This document shows positions 1 to 7,040 of a stretch of DNA of 8,414 nucleotides, piece by piece. The notes beneath the pieces were generated by a model. It did no database searches, had not been told where the DNA came from, and was given only the letters and a program-made list of their open reading frames with translations. Source of the DNA: Candidatus Cloacimonadota bacterium (GTDB lineage Bacteria > Cloacimonadota > Cloacimonadia > Cloacimonadales > TCS61); NCBI GenBank assembly GCA_011372345.1, contig DRTC01000406.1, positions 1-8,414 on the forward strand, written 5' to 3'. The translations under genes were made by a program, and so were the position numbers. Each line of letters starts with the position of its first letter. Positions within the stretch are counted from its first letter, which is position 1.

Positions 1-1383
1 CCGTGTTGTTTCTGCAACATCACAGATGTTGCACTCCAAAGATTTTATCTTCTGCCCTTTAATGTTGTAGATCTCGATGGTCACAAACCGGGAGGTATGT
101 GTTACATTGAATGAAATTGTTGTCCGGGAAGAGAAGGGATTGGGATGATTTCCTATAACCGATGTATTTACTGGTGTTATTTCATCATCGTTGATAGAAA
201 CACTATAATTATGAAAGATATAAGCGGAGCCGGATGATTCACCGTTAACATAATCATCTGGTGCACCGATAATAATGTTATCTGCTGAAATTGAAACAGA
301 AATTCCAAAAAAAATAAATTCCGTTCCATCCGATGGAATTATCTTTGCCTGCTCTGTCCAAGTAGCTAAATCCCTGTGAAAAATATAGGCAGATCCAACA
401 TCACTTTCCCCAGGAGCAGCTATTATGATATCATTTCCGGATATAGAAACAGAATAGCCAAACATGTCATACCAAAACGAATCAGATGCTGTTAATTTTG
501 TTTGTTCATCCCATATTATTCCAGTTCTATGAAAAACATATGCTGAACCGGATTCTTCACCACTATCTTCATCTCCCCAAGCCCCAATAATTACATAATC
601 TCCGTCAATTGAAACTGAATAAGCAAAAAAATCTCCCCAGGTTTCATCAGAAGAAGTTATATTTGCTTGTTCGTTCCAGATTGTTCCATCTTTATGATAT
701 ATATAAGCTTTACCCATATTATTGAAGTAGGGTGTTCCAATAATAGCATATTCTCCGGAAATGGAAACAGAAAAACCGAATTTATCATATTCCGATCCAT
801 CAGATGGAGTTATCTTTTCTTGCTCTGTCCAAGATGTCCCATTTCTATGAAATATATAAACAGAACCGGAATGTGTTCCGTTATCATCATCCCATATTGC
901 TCCAATAAGAACATCATCCCCGGAAATGCTAACGGATGAACCGAAATTATCTCCATCTGCTCCATCGGAAGCAGTCAATTTTGCTTGTTCAAACCATGTT
1001 GTTCCATTCCAATGAAAGATGTAAGCAGCACCTGTATTTGATCCATTAATATCAGCAGATGTTGCTCCAATAACAATATAATCTCCAGAAATAGATACAG
1101 ATTCACCAAAAAAATCACCAATATCTCCATCGGAAGCTGTTAATTTAATCTGTTCAGACCAGTTCGTTCCAACATTTTGGAAGATATAAGCAGAACCGGA
1201 ATTGGAACCAATATCGTCATCTCTAAATGCTCCAATAACAGCATAATCTCCGGAAATAGATACAGAAAGTCCGAATGAATCCCATTCTGATCCATCGAAA
1301 GGGAGAATTTTCTGCTGCTCAATCCAATCAGCGGAAAGACAGAGAGATGTAGTTAATAATAAGATCAATGTCAGTCTTTTCAT
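1..1383 (-). CDS. Secreted FG-GAP repeat beta-propeller protein with C-terminal sorting tail (partial, 3' end off window)
   Basis: The minus strand reads without a stop from ATG at 1383 to base 1, giving 461 codons and no stop. Residues 1-18 (MKRLTLILLL..) look like a signal peptide. Residues 27-392 hold seven tandem repeats of 51-55 residues (27-80, 81-135, 136-190, 191-241, 242-296, 297-347, 348-392). Each has the pattern LTASDG...FG.SVSISGD..(V/I)IGA..DD..G..SGSAYIFH...W.EQAK, typical of the bacterial FG-GAP_2 family. Seven repeats suit one closed seven-bladed propeller. From residue 412 (NHPNPF, then TTISF and IEIYNIKGQK) the protein matches the start of a Por/type IX secretion sorting or FlgD-Ig-like tail, of which perhaps 40 residues lie outside the window. 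The start is supported by a Shine-Dalgarno AAGAGGAA (1391-1398, minus strand) 7 nt upstream. The likely role is an exported or surface protein; its ligand is unknown. FG-GAP family membership is firm and secretion by type IX is inferred. Confidence 0.88.
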   Translation of the reverse strand, partial: MKRLTLILLLTTSLCLSADWIEQQKILPFDGSEWDSFGLSVSISGDYAVIGAFRDDDIGSNSGSAYIFQNVGTNWSEQIKLTASDGDIGDFFGESVSISGDYIVIGATSADINGSNTGAAYIFHWNGTTWFEQAKLTASDGADGDNFGSSVSISGDDVLIGAIWDDDNGTHSGSVYIFHRNGTSWTEQEKITPSDGSEYDKFGFSVSISGEYAIIGTPYFNNMGKAYIYHKDGTIWNEQANITSSDETWGDFFAYSVSIDGDYVIIGAWGDEDSGEESGSAYVFHRTGIIWDEQTKLTASDSFWYDMFGYSVSISGNDIIIAAPGESDVGSAYIFHRDLATWTEQAKIIPSDGTEFIFFGISVSISADNIIIGAPDDYVNGESSGSAYIFHNYSVSINDDEITPVNTSVIGNHPNPFSSRTTISFNVTHTSRFVTIEIYNIKGQKIKSLECNICDVAETTR

Positions 1384-1415
1384 ATTTCTATTCCTCTTAA
1401 ATCATTTACAATCCA

Positions 1416-1444
1416 AAAAAATAAAATGATAATAATTCGTGCAA
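1416..1444 (-). promoter_or_regulatory. Candidate promoter of the FG-GAP gene (TTG / TAnnTTT type)
   Basis: Reading the minus strand, TTGCAC (1444-1439) is followed 21 nt later, start to start, by TATTTTTT (1423-1416), which resembles the Bacteroidetes -33 TTG and -7 TAnnTTTG pattern. The expected transcript start near 1411 would leave a leader of about 28 nt that includes the Shine-Dalgarno. The same offset appears upstream of sppA and the TPR gene. The stretch is A/T-rich, so chance matches are easy. Confidence 0.35.
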
Positions 1445-1504
1445 GTAAAATCTTATTTTTTAATAAATGAATCCACTCTATAAGGTCAGATTCAAAAAAC
1501 ATGA

Positions 1505-1520
1505 AACCGTTAAAACGGTT
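1505..1520. repeat. Palindrome 1 of a regularly spaced array
   Basis: AACCGTTAAAACGGTT forms a 7-bp inverted repeat with a 2-nt centre, or realistically a 6-bp stem with a TAAA loop. Its centre is at about 1512.5, which is 42 bp before the centre of the next palindrome. It lies in the non-coding spacer between two divergent genes. Confidence 0.7.
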
Positions 1521-1539
1521 AATGCCTTTTTCCTGTTTC

Positions 1540-1569
1540 ATTAACCACCAACTTAAGTTGGTGGTTAAT
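1540..1569. repeat. Perfect 30-bp palindrome (palindrome 2 of the array)
   Basis: The left arm ATTAACCACCAACTT (1540-1554) is followed directly by its exact reverse complement (1555-1569). The symmetry continues imperfectly outward: CTGTTT at 1533-1538 mirrors AAACAG at 1574-1579. It is the central member of three palindromes centred at about 1512.5, 1554.5 and 1595.5. The position between divergent promoters argues against a terminator. It could be an operator, a REP-like element or a remnant of a mobile repeat. Confidence 0.85.
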
Positions 1570-1587
1570 AAGAAAACAGTAAATATT

Positions 1588-1603
1588 AACCGATTCATCG
1601 GTT
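1588..1603. repeat. Palindrome 3 of a regularly spaced array
   Basis: AACCGATTCATCGGTT has a 6-bp stem (AACCGA/TCGGTT) and a TTCA loop. It resembles palindrome 1 in its outer AACCG/CGGTT arms while the inner bases differ. Its centre lies 41 bp after that of the 30-bp palindrome. Confidence 0.7.
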
Positions 1604-1682
1604 TCTAAATAATTACTGAATTTTCTAACATCTTACTAATGACACCCTTTTTAGAGAAAACTTATAAATGGATTCAACATCA

Positions 1683-1711
1683 TTGACAAATATCCAATCC
1701 TTTTTCATTTG
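1683..1711 (+). promoter_or_regulatory. Candidate sppA promoter
   Basis: TTGACA (1683-1688) is followed 21 nt later by TTCATTTG (1704-1711), 7 of 8 matches to the Bacteroidetes TAnnTTTG box. The sigma-70 -10 position at 17-bp spacing reads CATTTG, a poor match. The predicted start near 1717 lies just upstream of the GGAGG Shine-Dalgarno (1729-1733). Confidence 0.4.
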
Positions 1712-1737
1712 TAGTTCATAAAAAAAGCGGAGGAAAA

Positions 1738-3465
1738 ATGAGAAAAAAATGGTTTGCATTCGGGTGTTTATCATCCATACTTATCGTCATTATAATTATA
1801 TTTGTGATTGGACATTCAATTACCAAACTGGGAAAACAGAAAGCTGTAAAGGTTCAACCTGAATCTTATTTACATCTGAAATTATCCGGTCAGATCATAG
1901 ATTATCGGGAGATCAAAAATGACTTTTTTTTGCGGGAAGGAGATATTTCATCAGCTCATGAAATTATCGAAAAGATCGATAAAGCTGCGAGAGATGAAAA
2001 AATCAAAGGAATTATATTAGAGCCGGAATGGATCAGTTGTGGATTTGCAACTGCTAATGAAATTATCCAGGCTTTGGAAGATTTCAAAGGAAGAGGAAAG
2101 CAACTTATCGCCTATCTTGATATGTGTACGAATAGAGATTATTTTTTAGCTTCGGTTGCCAATGAAATTTATTTGAATCCTTCTGCTTCTGCCGGAATTC
2201 TGCTAACCGGAGTCGGTTCCAATATTCTCTTTTATAAAGATTTATTAGATAAACTCGGAATTGAAATGCAGGTTGTTCACGCCGGAAAATACAAAGGAGC
2301 TGGAGAACCTTATACTCGCAATCAAATGTCACCACCTTTCCGGGAAAGTATCGATGATCTGTTCAGCGATATTTATGAGAATATGCTGAACGAGATAGCA
2401 GATCGGAGAAGTATTCCGGTTGCTGATCTAAAAAAGATCTATGAAAAAAGAGAAGAACTTTTTATTAATCAGGAAAAAGCTCTCAAATATAACTTGGTTG
2501 ATGAATTATTATTTAAAACGGATTTATTCAAAAAGGTCGGAATTGAAAAAGAGAACCTGATAGCTTTTGAAGATTATCAAATTCAATCTATTCCTTTATC
2601 ATTCAGGGAAAATATTGCGATTCTTTATGCACAGGGAATAATTACGCAAGCAAGATCCGGTTTTGAACAAAATATCTCTGCTGGAAAAATGATCAAAATC
2701 CTGGATAAATTACAGAAAGATAATAAGGTTAAGGCTTTGGTCATTCGGGTGAATAGTCCGGGCGGAAGCGCTCTCGAATCGGAAATTATTTTAGCGAAGA
2801 TCAGGGAATTAAAAGAACACAAACCGGTTGTCATCTCCATGGGAAATGTAGCAGCTTCCGGAGGTTATTATATTTCCTGTGTTTCAGATCATATTTTTGC
2901 CGATCCGTTCACGATCACCGGTTCGATCGGAGTTGTCGGCATGATCCCGAATATCAATAAGCTTGGAAAAAAGGTTGGTATTCATCCGAATGAGATCAAG
3001 AAAGGGAAATATTCGAATATATTCGATCCCTGGGTAAAACCTGATCCCGCCCAAATTTCTGCTTTGAAGAAAGGAATCGAGGATACTTATCTCGAATTCA
3101 AATCCCGCGTTTCGGAAGGTCGGGATTTGAATTTAGATGATGTTGAAAAATATGCTCAAGGTCGAGTCTGGAGTAGTCAAGATGCGTTGGATAATCATTT
3201 GATCGATGACATCGGAAACCTCGAAGATGCGATCATTAAAGCAGCAGAACTGGCAAATCTCACTACTTTTGCCAGAACATATTACCCGGAACAGAAATCT
3301 TTTCTTGAATTATTATTGAAAGAACGATTTGATATCGATATTTTAGCACATGTTCTCAATAATGACCTGAATGAAGATCTGGGATTTGAGAAAGCAATCG
3401 AGTTTTATGAAAATATTAAAAATGAACCAGTTCAAGCGATTCTTCCGGTGGAAATGGATTTATAA
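1738..3465 (+). CDS. sppA: Signal peptide peptidase SppA, long (67K-type) form
   Basis: This is a 575-residue membrane serine protease of the SppA/S49 family, which degrades signal peptides left in the membrane after cleavage. Residues 8-25 form one N-terminal membrane anchor (LSSILIVIIIIFVIG). The protein has the tandem two-domain layout of the long form (E. coli, 618 residues). The N-terminal half carries the catalytic lysine, K186 in HAGKYKGAGEP, equivalent to E. coli K209. The C-terminal half has the oxyanion-strand motif RVNSPGGS (337-344) and the nucleophile S374 in NVAASGGYYIS, equivalent to E. coli S409. The Ser/Lys dyad is therefore intact. The ATG follows a GGAGG Shine-Dalgarno by 4 nt. 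The gene is divergent from the FG-GAP gene and is followed after 13 nt by a strong stem-loop. The downstream TPR gene has its own candidate promoter, so sppA may be a single-gene transcript. Confidence 0.96.
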   Translation: MRKKWFAFGCLSSILIVIIIIFVIGHSITKLGKQKAVKVQPESYLHLKLSGQIIDYREIKNDFFLREGDISSAHEIIEKIDKAARDEKIKGIILEPEWISCGFATANEIIQALEDFKGRGKQLIAYLDMCTNRDYFLASVANEIYLNPSASAGILLTGVGSNILFYKDLLDKLGIEMQVVHAGKYKGAGEPYTRNQMSPPFRESIDDLFSDIYENMLNEIADRRSIPVADLKKIYEKREELFINQEKALKYNLVDELLFKTDLFKKVGIEKENLIAFEDYQIQSIPLSFRENIAILYAQGIITQARSGFEQNISAGKMIKILDKLQKDNKVKALVIRVNSPGGSALESEIILAKIRELKEHKPVVISMGNVAASGGYYISCVSDHIFADPFTITGSIGVVGMIPNINKLGKKVGIHPNEIKKGKYSNIFDPWVKPDPAQISALKKGIEDTYLEFKSRVSEGRDLNLDDVEKYAQGRVWSSQDALDNHLIDDIGNLEDAIIKAAELANLTTFARTYYPEQKSFLELLLKERFDIDILAHVLNNDLNEDLGFEKAIEFYENIKNEPVQAILPVEMDL

Positions 3466-3478
3466 ACATCGAAATAAA

Positions 3479-3507
3479 ACTTGCCAAATTTTTGAAATTT
3501 GGCAAGT
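3479..3507 (+). terminator. Stem-loop after sppA, copy 1 of a 29-nt repeat (terminator-like)
   Basis: A perfect 13-bp stem (ACTTGCCAAATTT, 3479-3491, and its complement at 3495-3507) encloses a TTG loop. It begins 13 nt after the sppA stop. No strong U-tract follows (CTATATGTTT), so termination is plausible but not classical. A nearly identical element sits after tig at 6186-6214. Confidence 0.55.
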
Positions 3508-3526
3508 CTATATGTTTAAAAAATCC

Positions 3527-3555
3527 TTGACTTAAAAACGGTTAGCAAATTTTTG
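3527..3555 (+). promoter_or_regulatory. Candidate promoter of the TPR gene
   Basis: TTGACT (3527-3532) is followed 21 nt later by AATTTTTG (3548-3555), 7 of 8 matches to TAnnTTTG. The offset is the same as in the sppA candidate. The predicted start near 3560 leaves a leader of about 28 nt with a GGAGG Shine-Dalgarno (3580-3584). A TATAAT at 3570-3575 is too close to the start codon to leave room for the Shine-Dalgarno. Confidence 0.4.
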
Positions 3556-3588
3556 CAAAAGATTTATTTTATAATAGATGGAGGAAAA

Positions 3589-4722
3589 ATGAGATTTTTT
3601 AAAGTATTGAGTATGGTGATTTTATTAACTGTTTTAGTTGGTTCATTAATATCGGATGATCAGAAATTTTCAGCTCAGGATAAAGCTACTTTCAAGGGAG
3701 CAAAAATTCATCGAAAGGATGGAAGGTATGAGAAAGCTTTTCCTATGTTTGAGGAACTCCTAACAAAATATCCGGACAATTTACAGGTTATTTATAATAT
3801 TTCATTATGTCATTATTATACAGAAAATTATCTGGAAGCAAATAAATTTTTTGATAAAGCGATCGAATTAACTAATACCGTTATTGAAAAGATCAAGAAA
3901 GAAAATGCGGATAATCCTAAAAAGGCTGATAAAGAGATAAAGAAATTTTCTAAAGATATTGATAAGAATTTTAGTCTGGAAAAAATACAAAAGTTCAAAA
4001 CCAGTATTTATCAAAAACTATATAATAATATTTATGAGCAATATAAAAATGAAAACTATGACGAGGTTATTTCACAAGCTTCGACTCTTCTGGAAATTGC
4101 TCCTGACAGCAGCAATGTTGTTGTTTTTATCATGAATTCTTACCTGAAAAAAGAAGATTATGATAATGCGATCAAATACAGGATAAAAATTTCCGAAATC
4201 GAACCTGATAATGCTATCGTGAAATCACAAATTGCAGACTATTACTATAATATCAATGATTATGAAAATGCTTTGAACTGGTATTTGGAAGTTATTAAAC
4301 TCGATGAAAATAATACTGATGTTCTTTTCACGATGGGCCTTTGTTACGAACAATTGGAAAAACCGGAAAAAGCCCTGGAAACCTTTGAAAAAATAATTGA
4401 ATTAGATCCTCAAAATTTAGACGCAATTTTTAATTCCAGAGTATTTGCTTCTAATCTGGAACTGAATGATAAAAAACTGAAATACTGGAAAATGGAAATC
4501 GATCTGGCAGGAGATGAGCTGGATGTTCAAGACCTGTCTTATCTATGTTATGAGCTTTACAATAGTGAAAAATACGACGATGTTCTGAAATATGCTAAAC
4601 TCTGGTATAATAATGATAATACTTCAAAAGAAGCTGTCCAACTCCTCTATCAATCTGCCAAAAAATCAGGAGAAAAAGATTTAGAGCAGAAATACGAGAA
4701 GATATATCAAGAAATGCCTTAA
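3589..4722 (+). CDS. Exported tetratricopeptide-repeat (TPR) protein
   Basis: This gene encodes 377 residues. The start is ATG 3589, preceded by GGAGG at 4 nt; an in-frame TTG 12 codons upstream (3553) has no such site and would place charged residues before the hydrophobic stretch. Residues 1-21 (MRFFKVLSMVILLTVLVGSL) are a likely signal peptide or N-terminal anchor, so the repeats should face the periplasm. TPR-like units are visible at about 37-64, 66-98, 141-174, 175-208, 209-242 and 243-276, with typical A..Y and ALE.F.KIIELDP signatures. A more irregular helical tail (about 285-375) follows. A lysine-rich linker at about 99-135 separates the first two repeats from the rest. TPRs are protein-interaction scaffolds; the partner cannot be told from sequence. 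It lies 123 bp after sppA but probably has its own promoter, so a functional link to SppA is speculative. Confidence 0.9.
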   Translation: MRFFKVLSMVILLTVLVGSLISDDQKFSAQDKATFKGAKIHRKDGRYEKAFPMFEELLTKYPDNLQVIYNISLCHYYTENYLEANKFFDKAIELTNTVIEKIKKENADNPKKADKEIKKFSKDIDKNFSLEKIQKFKTSIYQKLYNNIYEQYKNENYDEVISQASTLLEIAPDSSNVVVFIMNSYLKKEDYDNAIKYRIKISEIEPDNAIVKSQIADYYYNINDYENALNWYLEVIKLDENNTDVLFTMGLCYEQLEKPEKALETFEKIIELDPQNLDAIFNSRVFASNLELNDKKLKYWKMEIDLAGDELDVQDLSYLCYELYNSEKYDDVLKYAKLWYNNDNTSKEAVQLLYQSAKKSGEKDLEQKYEKIYQEMP

Positions 4723-4742
4723 TCTCGATTTCGTAAATGAAA

Positions 4743-4772
4743 TTGGAATAAAAATTTTATCATTTATATTTT
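4743..4772 (+). promoter_or_regulatory. Candidate promoter for tRNA-Leu and possibly tig
   Basis: TTGGAA (4743-4748) is followed 22 nt later by TATATTTT (4765-4772), 7 of 8 matches to TAnnTTTG. TATATT (4765-4770) could also act as a sigma-70 -10 with a 16-bp spacer. The predicted start near 4777 is about 20 nt before the mature tRNA 5' end. Only 24 nt separate the tRNA from tig, so this promoter may serve both. Confidence 0.4.
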
Positions 4773-4797
4773 ATTTAAAGCCGAAAAACAATAACTC

Positions 4798-4881
<84 letters not shown>

Positions 4882-4905
4882 TTATTGATATAATGAAGGA
4901 GAAAA

Positions 4906-6177
4906 ATGAAAACTGAAATCAAAAAGATCGATCCATGTGTAAGAGAACTGATTATCACCATAGAAGCAGATGAAGTTTTACATGATTACAATTCTAATTT
5001 GAATCAGCTGAAAAAAAATATTGTCATCCCTGGTTTTCGTAAAGGAAAAGCTCCGATTAGTATGATCGAAAGAACTTACGGTGATCATCTCAAGGATGAA
5101 TTCCTTAATGATAAGATCAAAAATTATTATGAAAAAGCAATTGATGAGATCGATCTTAAACCGGTCAGTCCGGGAGAATATAAAAAAGTTGATTGGGAAA
5201 AAGGTAAAGACCTGATCGCAAGCTTTCATTTTGAGATTTTTCCGGAAATCAAGATCAACAAATATACAAATCTTGAAATCCCTTTTGAACCATATAAATT
5301 CAAAGAAGAGATGCTGGATGTCAGGATAGAAGAATTCAGGGATAAATTAGCAACTGTTATCGATGCTGATAGTCCTTCCGAAATTGGTGATATTATTTTA
5401 TCAAAATTCTGTTTTTTGGATGAAAACGATGTGATCACAAAAGAAATTGACAGGCAATTTTTTCTAGGAGATAATCCATATTCCGAAGAATTTAATAAAA
5501 AACTTACAGGAAAGAAAATCGGGGATGAGATCAAAACAAAACTATTCGACGCCAAGCAGGAATCTCAAGATAAAGATATTTCATCGAATATTAAAGACCG
5601 GAATTTTTTAGTTCAGATAACTTCCATTAAAAGAAAACAATTGCCTGAAATCGATGATGATTTTGCCAAAGATCTTGAATTTGAGTCCCTGCAGGAGATG
5701 AAAGAAAAAATTACTGAAGATCTTAAAATCGGGATTGAGATTGAAAATAAAAAAGCAATAAAAGAAGCTATTATAAATAAACTAATTGAAGAGAATCAAA
5801 TTGATATTCCTAATTCGATAAAAACAAACTATGCTCGCGAAATGGCAAAATCTTATTCTAAATCAGGGCAGGATGATATTGAAAAAATACTGCCGATTTT
5901 TCAGGAAATTGCCGAACATAATCTAAAAGGCACTTATCTAATCCAGGAAATTCTGAAAAAAGAAAATATCGAAGTAACTGATGAAGATAAAGAAAATGTC
6001 ATCAAAGAAGCAGCGGAAAATCTGAACATGGATGTTGAAAAATACAAGAAAATGTATAAAAAACAGATAGAGAGTGAAGAATTTTTATTTCAAATAAAAG
6101 AGAATAAATTATTTGAGATAATTGAGAAATCCTCAACATTTGTTCCTTATCCAAAAAAAGAAGAAGAGAAAAAGTAA
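4906..6177 (+). CDS. tig: Trigger factor, ribosome-associated chaperone
   Basis: This 423-residue protein is close to the usual length (E. coli, 432). Trigger factor binds the ribosome at the tunnel exit and shields nascent chains. The N-terminal domain (1 to about 112) carries the ribosome-docking signature GFRKGKAP at 43-50. The middle segment (about 155-245) occupies the FKBP-type PPIase position but is poorly conserved: the usual (I)PGFE..L.G...G motif reads as PYSEEFNKKLTGKKIGDEI, lacking the PGFE core, so isomerase activity is doubtful. The C-terminal substrate-cradle domain starts near the typical LPEIDDDFAKD (246-256) and is rich in charged helices, with a lysine/glutamate tail. AAGGAG (4896-4901) precedes the ATG by 4 nt. 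The gene follows tRNA-Leu closely and precedes clpP and clpX in the conserved order, although a stem-loop and a 227-bp gap separate it from clpP. Confidence 0.95.
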   Translation: MKTEIKKIDPCVRELIITIEADEVLHDYNSNLNQLKKNIVIPGFRKGKAPISMIERTYGDHLKDEFLNDKIKNYYEKAIDEIDLKPVSPGEYKKVDWEKGKDLIASFHFEIFPEIKINKYTNLEIPFEPYKFKEEMLDVRIEEFRDKLATVIDADSPSEIGDIILSKFCFLDENDVITKEIDRQFFLGDNPYSEEFNKKLTGKKIGDEIKTKLFDAKQESQDKDISSNIKDRNFLVQITSIKRKQLPEIDDDFAKDLEFESLQEMKEKITEDLKIGIEIENKKAIKEAIINKLIEENQIDIPNSIKTNYAREMAKSYSKSGQDDIEKILPIFQEIAEHNLKGTYLIQEILKKENIEVTDEDKENVIKEAAENLNMDVEKYKKMYKKQIESEEFLFQIKENKLFEIIEKSSTFVPYPKKEEEKK

Positions 6178-6185
6178 CAATAAAA

Positions 6186-6214
6186 ACATGCCAAATTTTT
6201 GAAATTTGGCAAGT
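6186..6214 (+). terminator. Stem-loop after tig, copy 2 of the 29-nt repeat (terminator-like)
   Basis: This matches the element after sppA at 28 of 29 positions. The single change (A6188 against T3481) creates one mismatch in the stem, leaving a 10-bp core (TGCCAAATTT, 6189-6198, pairing with 6202-6211) and a TTG loop. It begins 8 nt after the tig stop and runs into a short T-run (AAGTTTAATAAATC), so it probably terminates tig transcription. Confidence 0.6.
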
Positions 6215-6372
6215 TTAATAAATCATATTAGATTATAATTATTTGATAAAAGATTCTGCTATTGAATGTTTTATCATCATGAGTAGCTTTTCTTGCGTTT
6301 CTCTCGAAGGAACTCCTCTTATAATGAGATTCTTCGGAAGATTGTCTTTGCAAGAAACCTCTCAGAAAGACA

Positions 6373-6380
6373 TATATTTA
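6373..6380 (+). promoter_or_regulatory. Weak candidate promoter box upstream of clpP
   Basis: TATATTTA fits TAnnTTTG at 7 of 8 positions. It would place a transcript start near 6385, just before the AAAGGAG Shine-Dalgarno (6391-6397). The upstream partner is poor: the nearest TTG (6348) is 25 nt away, not 21. It is listed because the stem-loop after tig suggests clpP needs its own promoter. TATAAT at 6320-6325 is an alternative. Confidence 0.2.
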
Positions 6381-6404
6381 AATGATAAATAAAGGAGATT
6401 CAAT

Positions 6405-7013
6405 ATGCCTTATGTTCCAATTGTAGTTGAACAGAACGGAAAAGTAGAAAGAGCTTATGATATTTATTCAAGATTATTAAAAGACAGGATCGTATTTCTT
6501 GGCTCACCTATAGACGACAACATTGCTAATGTAGTTATCGCCCAACTTCTGCATCTGGAAGCAGAAGATCCTGAAAAAGATATTTATATGTATATCAATA
6601 GTCCCGGAGGTTCGGTTACAGCAGGTTTGGCAATCTATGATACCATGCAGTATATCAGACCGGAAGTAAGTACAATTTGTATTGGACAAGCTTCGAGTAT
6701 GGGTTCACTTTTGCTCGCTGCAGGACAGAAAACCAAGCGCTTTGCCTTACCGAATTGCAGGATAATGATCCATCAACCTCTCGGAGGTGTGCGAGGTCAG
6801 GCTTCTGATATTGAAATTCAGACAAAAGAAATCCTGCTCCTTAAAGAAAGATTGAATAAGATATTACAGAAACATACGGATCAGCCCATAGAAAAAATCT
6901 TAAAGGATACAGACCGGAATTTTTTCATGAGTTCGGAAGATGCTCTAGACTATGGTCTTATCGACGAAGTGATCGTTTCCAGGAAGGAAACTGTAAAAGA
7001 AAAAGAGAAATAA
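6405..7013 (+). CDS. clpP: ATP-dependent Clp protease proteolytic subunit ClpP, with Asn at the catalytic Asp position
   Basis: This 202-residue ClpP forms the double-ring tetradecameric peptidase chamber fed by ClpX or ClpA/C. The N-terminus (MPYVPIVVEQ..ERAYDIYSRLLKDR) begins almost at the mature end of E. coli ClpP, so there is no long propeptide. INSPGGS (64-70) is the oxyanion strand, GQASSMG (94-100) contains nucleophile S98, and IMIHQPLGG (120-128) contains H123. In the third triad motif the family reads DT(E/D)RD, whereas here it reads DTDRN (168-172) with codon AAT at 6918-6920. The catalytic acid (E. coli D171) is therefore N172. Everything else, including SSEDALDYGLIDEV after it, is normal, so this is not decay. 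AAAGGAG precedes the ATG by 7 nt. The gene lies between tig and clpX, as in many bacteria. Family identity is certain; reduced or altered activity is inferred. Confidence 0.96.
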   Translation: MPYVPIVVEQNGKVERAYDIYSRLLKDRIVFLGSPIDDNIANVVIAQLLHLEAEDPEKDIYMYINSPGGSVTAGLAIYDTMQYIRPEVSTICIGQASSMGSLLLAAGQKTKRFALPNCRIMIHQPLGGVRGQASDIEIQTKEILLLKERLNKILQKHTDQPIEKILKDTDRNFFMSSEDALDYGLIDEVIVSRKETVKEKEK

Positions 7014-7040
7014 AATGTATACGCTTGCATTCTGATAACT

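Noticed and set aside
667..939. 90-codon plus-strand frame
   Set aside because: It is antisense to the FG-GAP repeats, whose translated repeat pattern clearly shows the minus strand is coding.
1140..1322. 60-codon minus-strand frame inside the FG-GAP gene
   Set aside because: It is in a different phase from the repeat-bearing frame and has no repeat or domain signal.
1468..1494. A fourth member of the palindrome array (TGAATC..GATTCA)
   Set aside because: It has a 6-bp arm with a 15-nt loop, is off the 41-42 bp register, and does not share the AACCG arms.
1380..1598. 72-codon minus-strand frame over the palindrome array
   Set aside because: It overlaps the start of the FG-GAP gene in another phase and is built from the palindromes and A/T-rich spacer.
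1505..1603. A CRISPR array
   Set aside because: The three palindromes are not identical repeats, there are only three, and no cas genes are present.
3553..3588. Upstream TTG start for the TPR protein
   Set aside because: The ATG at 3589 has a GGAGG site at 4 nt and begins a clean signal peptide; the TTG has neither and would overlap the candidate promoter box.
4727..4743. Terminator hairpin after the TPR gene (ATTTC..GAAAT)
   Set aside because: The stem is only 5 A/T-rich base pairs with a 6-nt loop and no U-tract.
6343..6372. Inverted repeat TGTCTTT/AAAGACA before clpP
   Set aside because: A 7-bp stem with a 16-nt loop in A/T-rich DNA is weak; it is mentioned only as part of the repeat-like flank.
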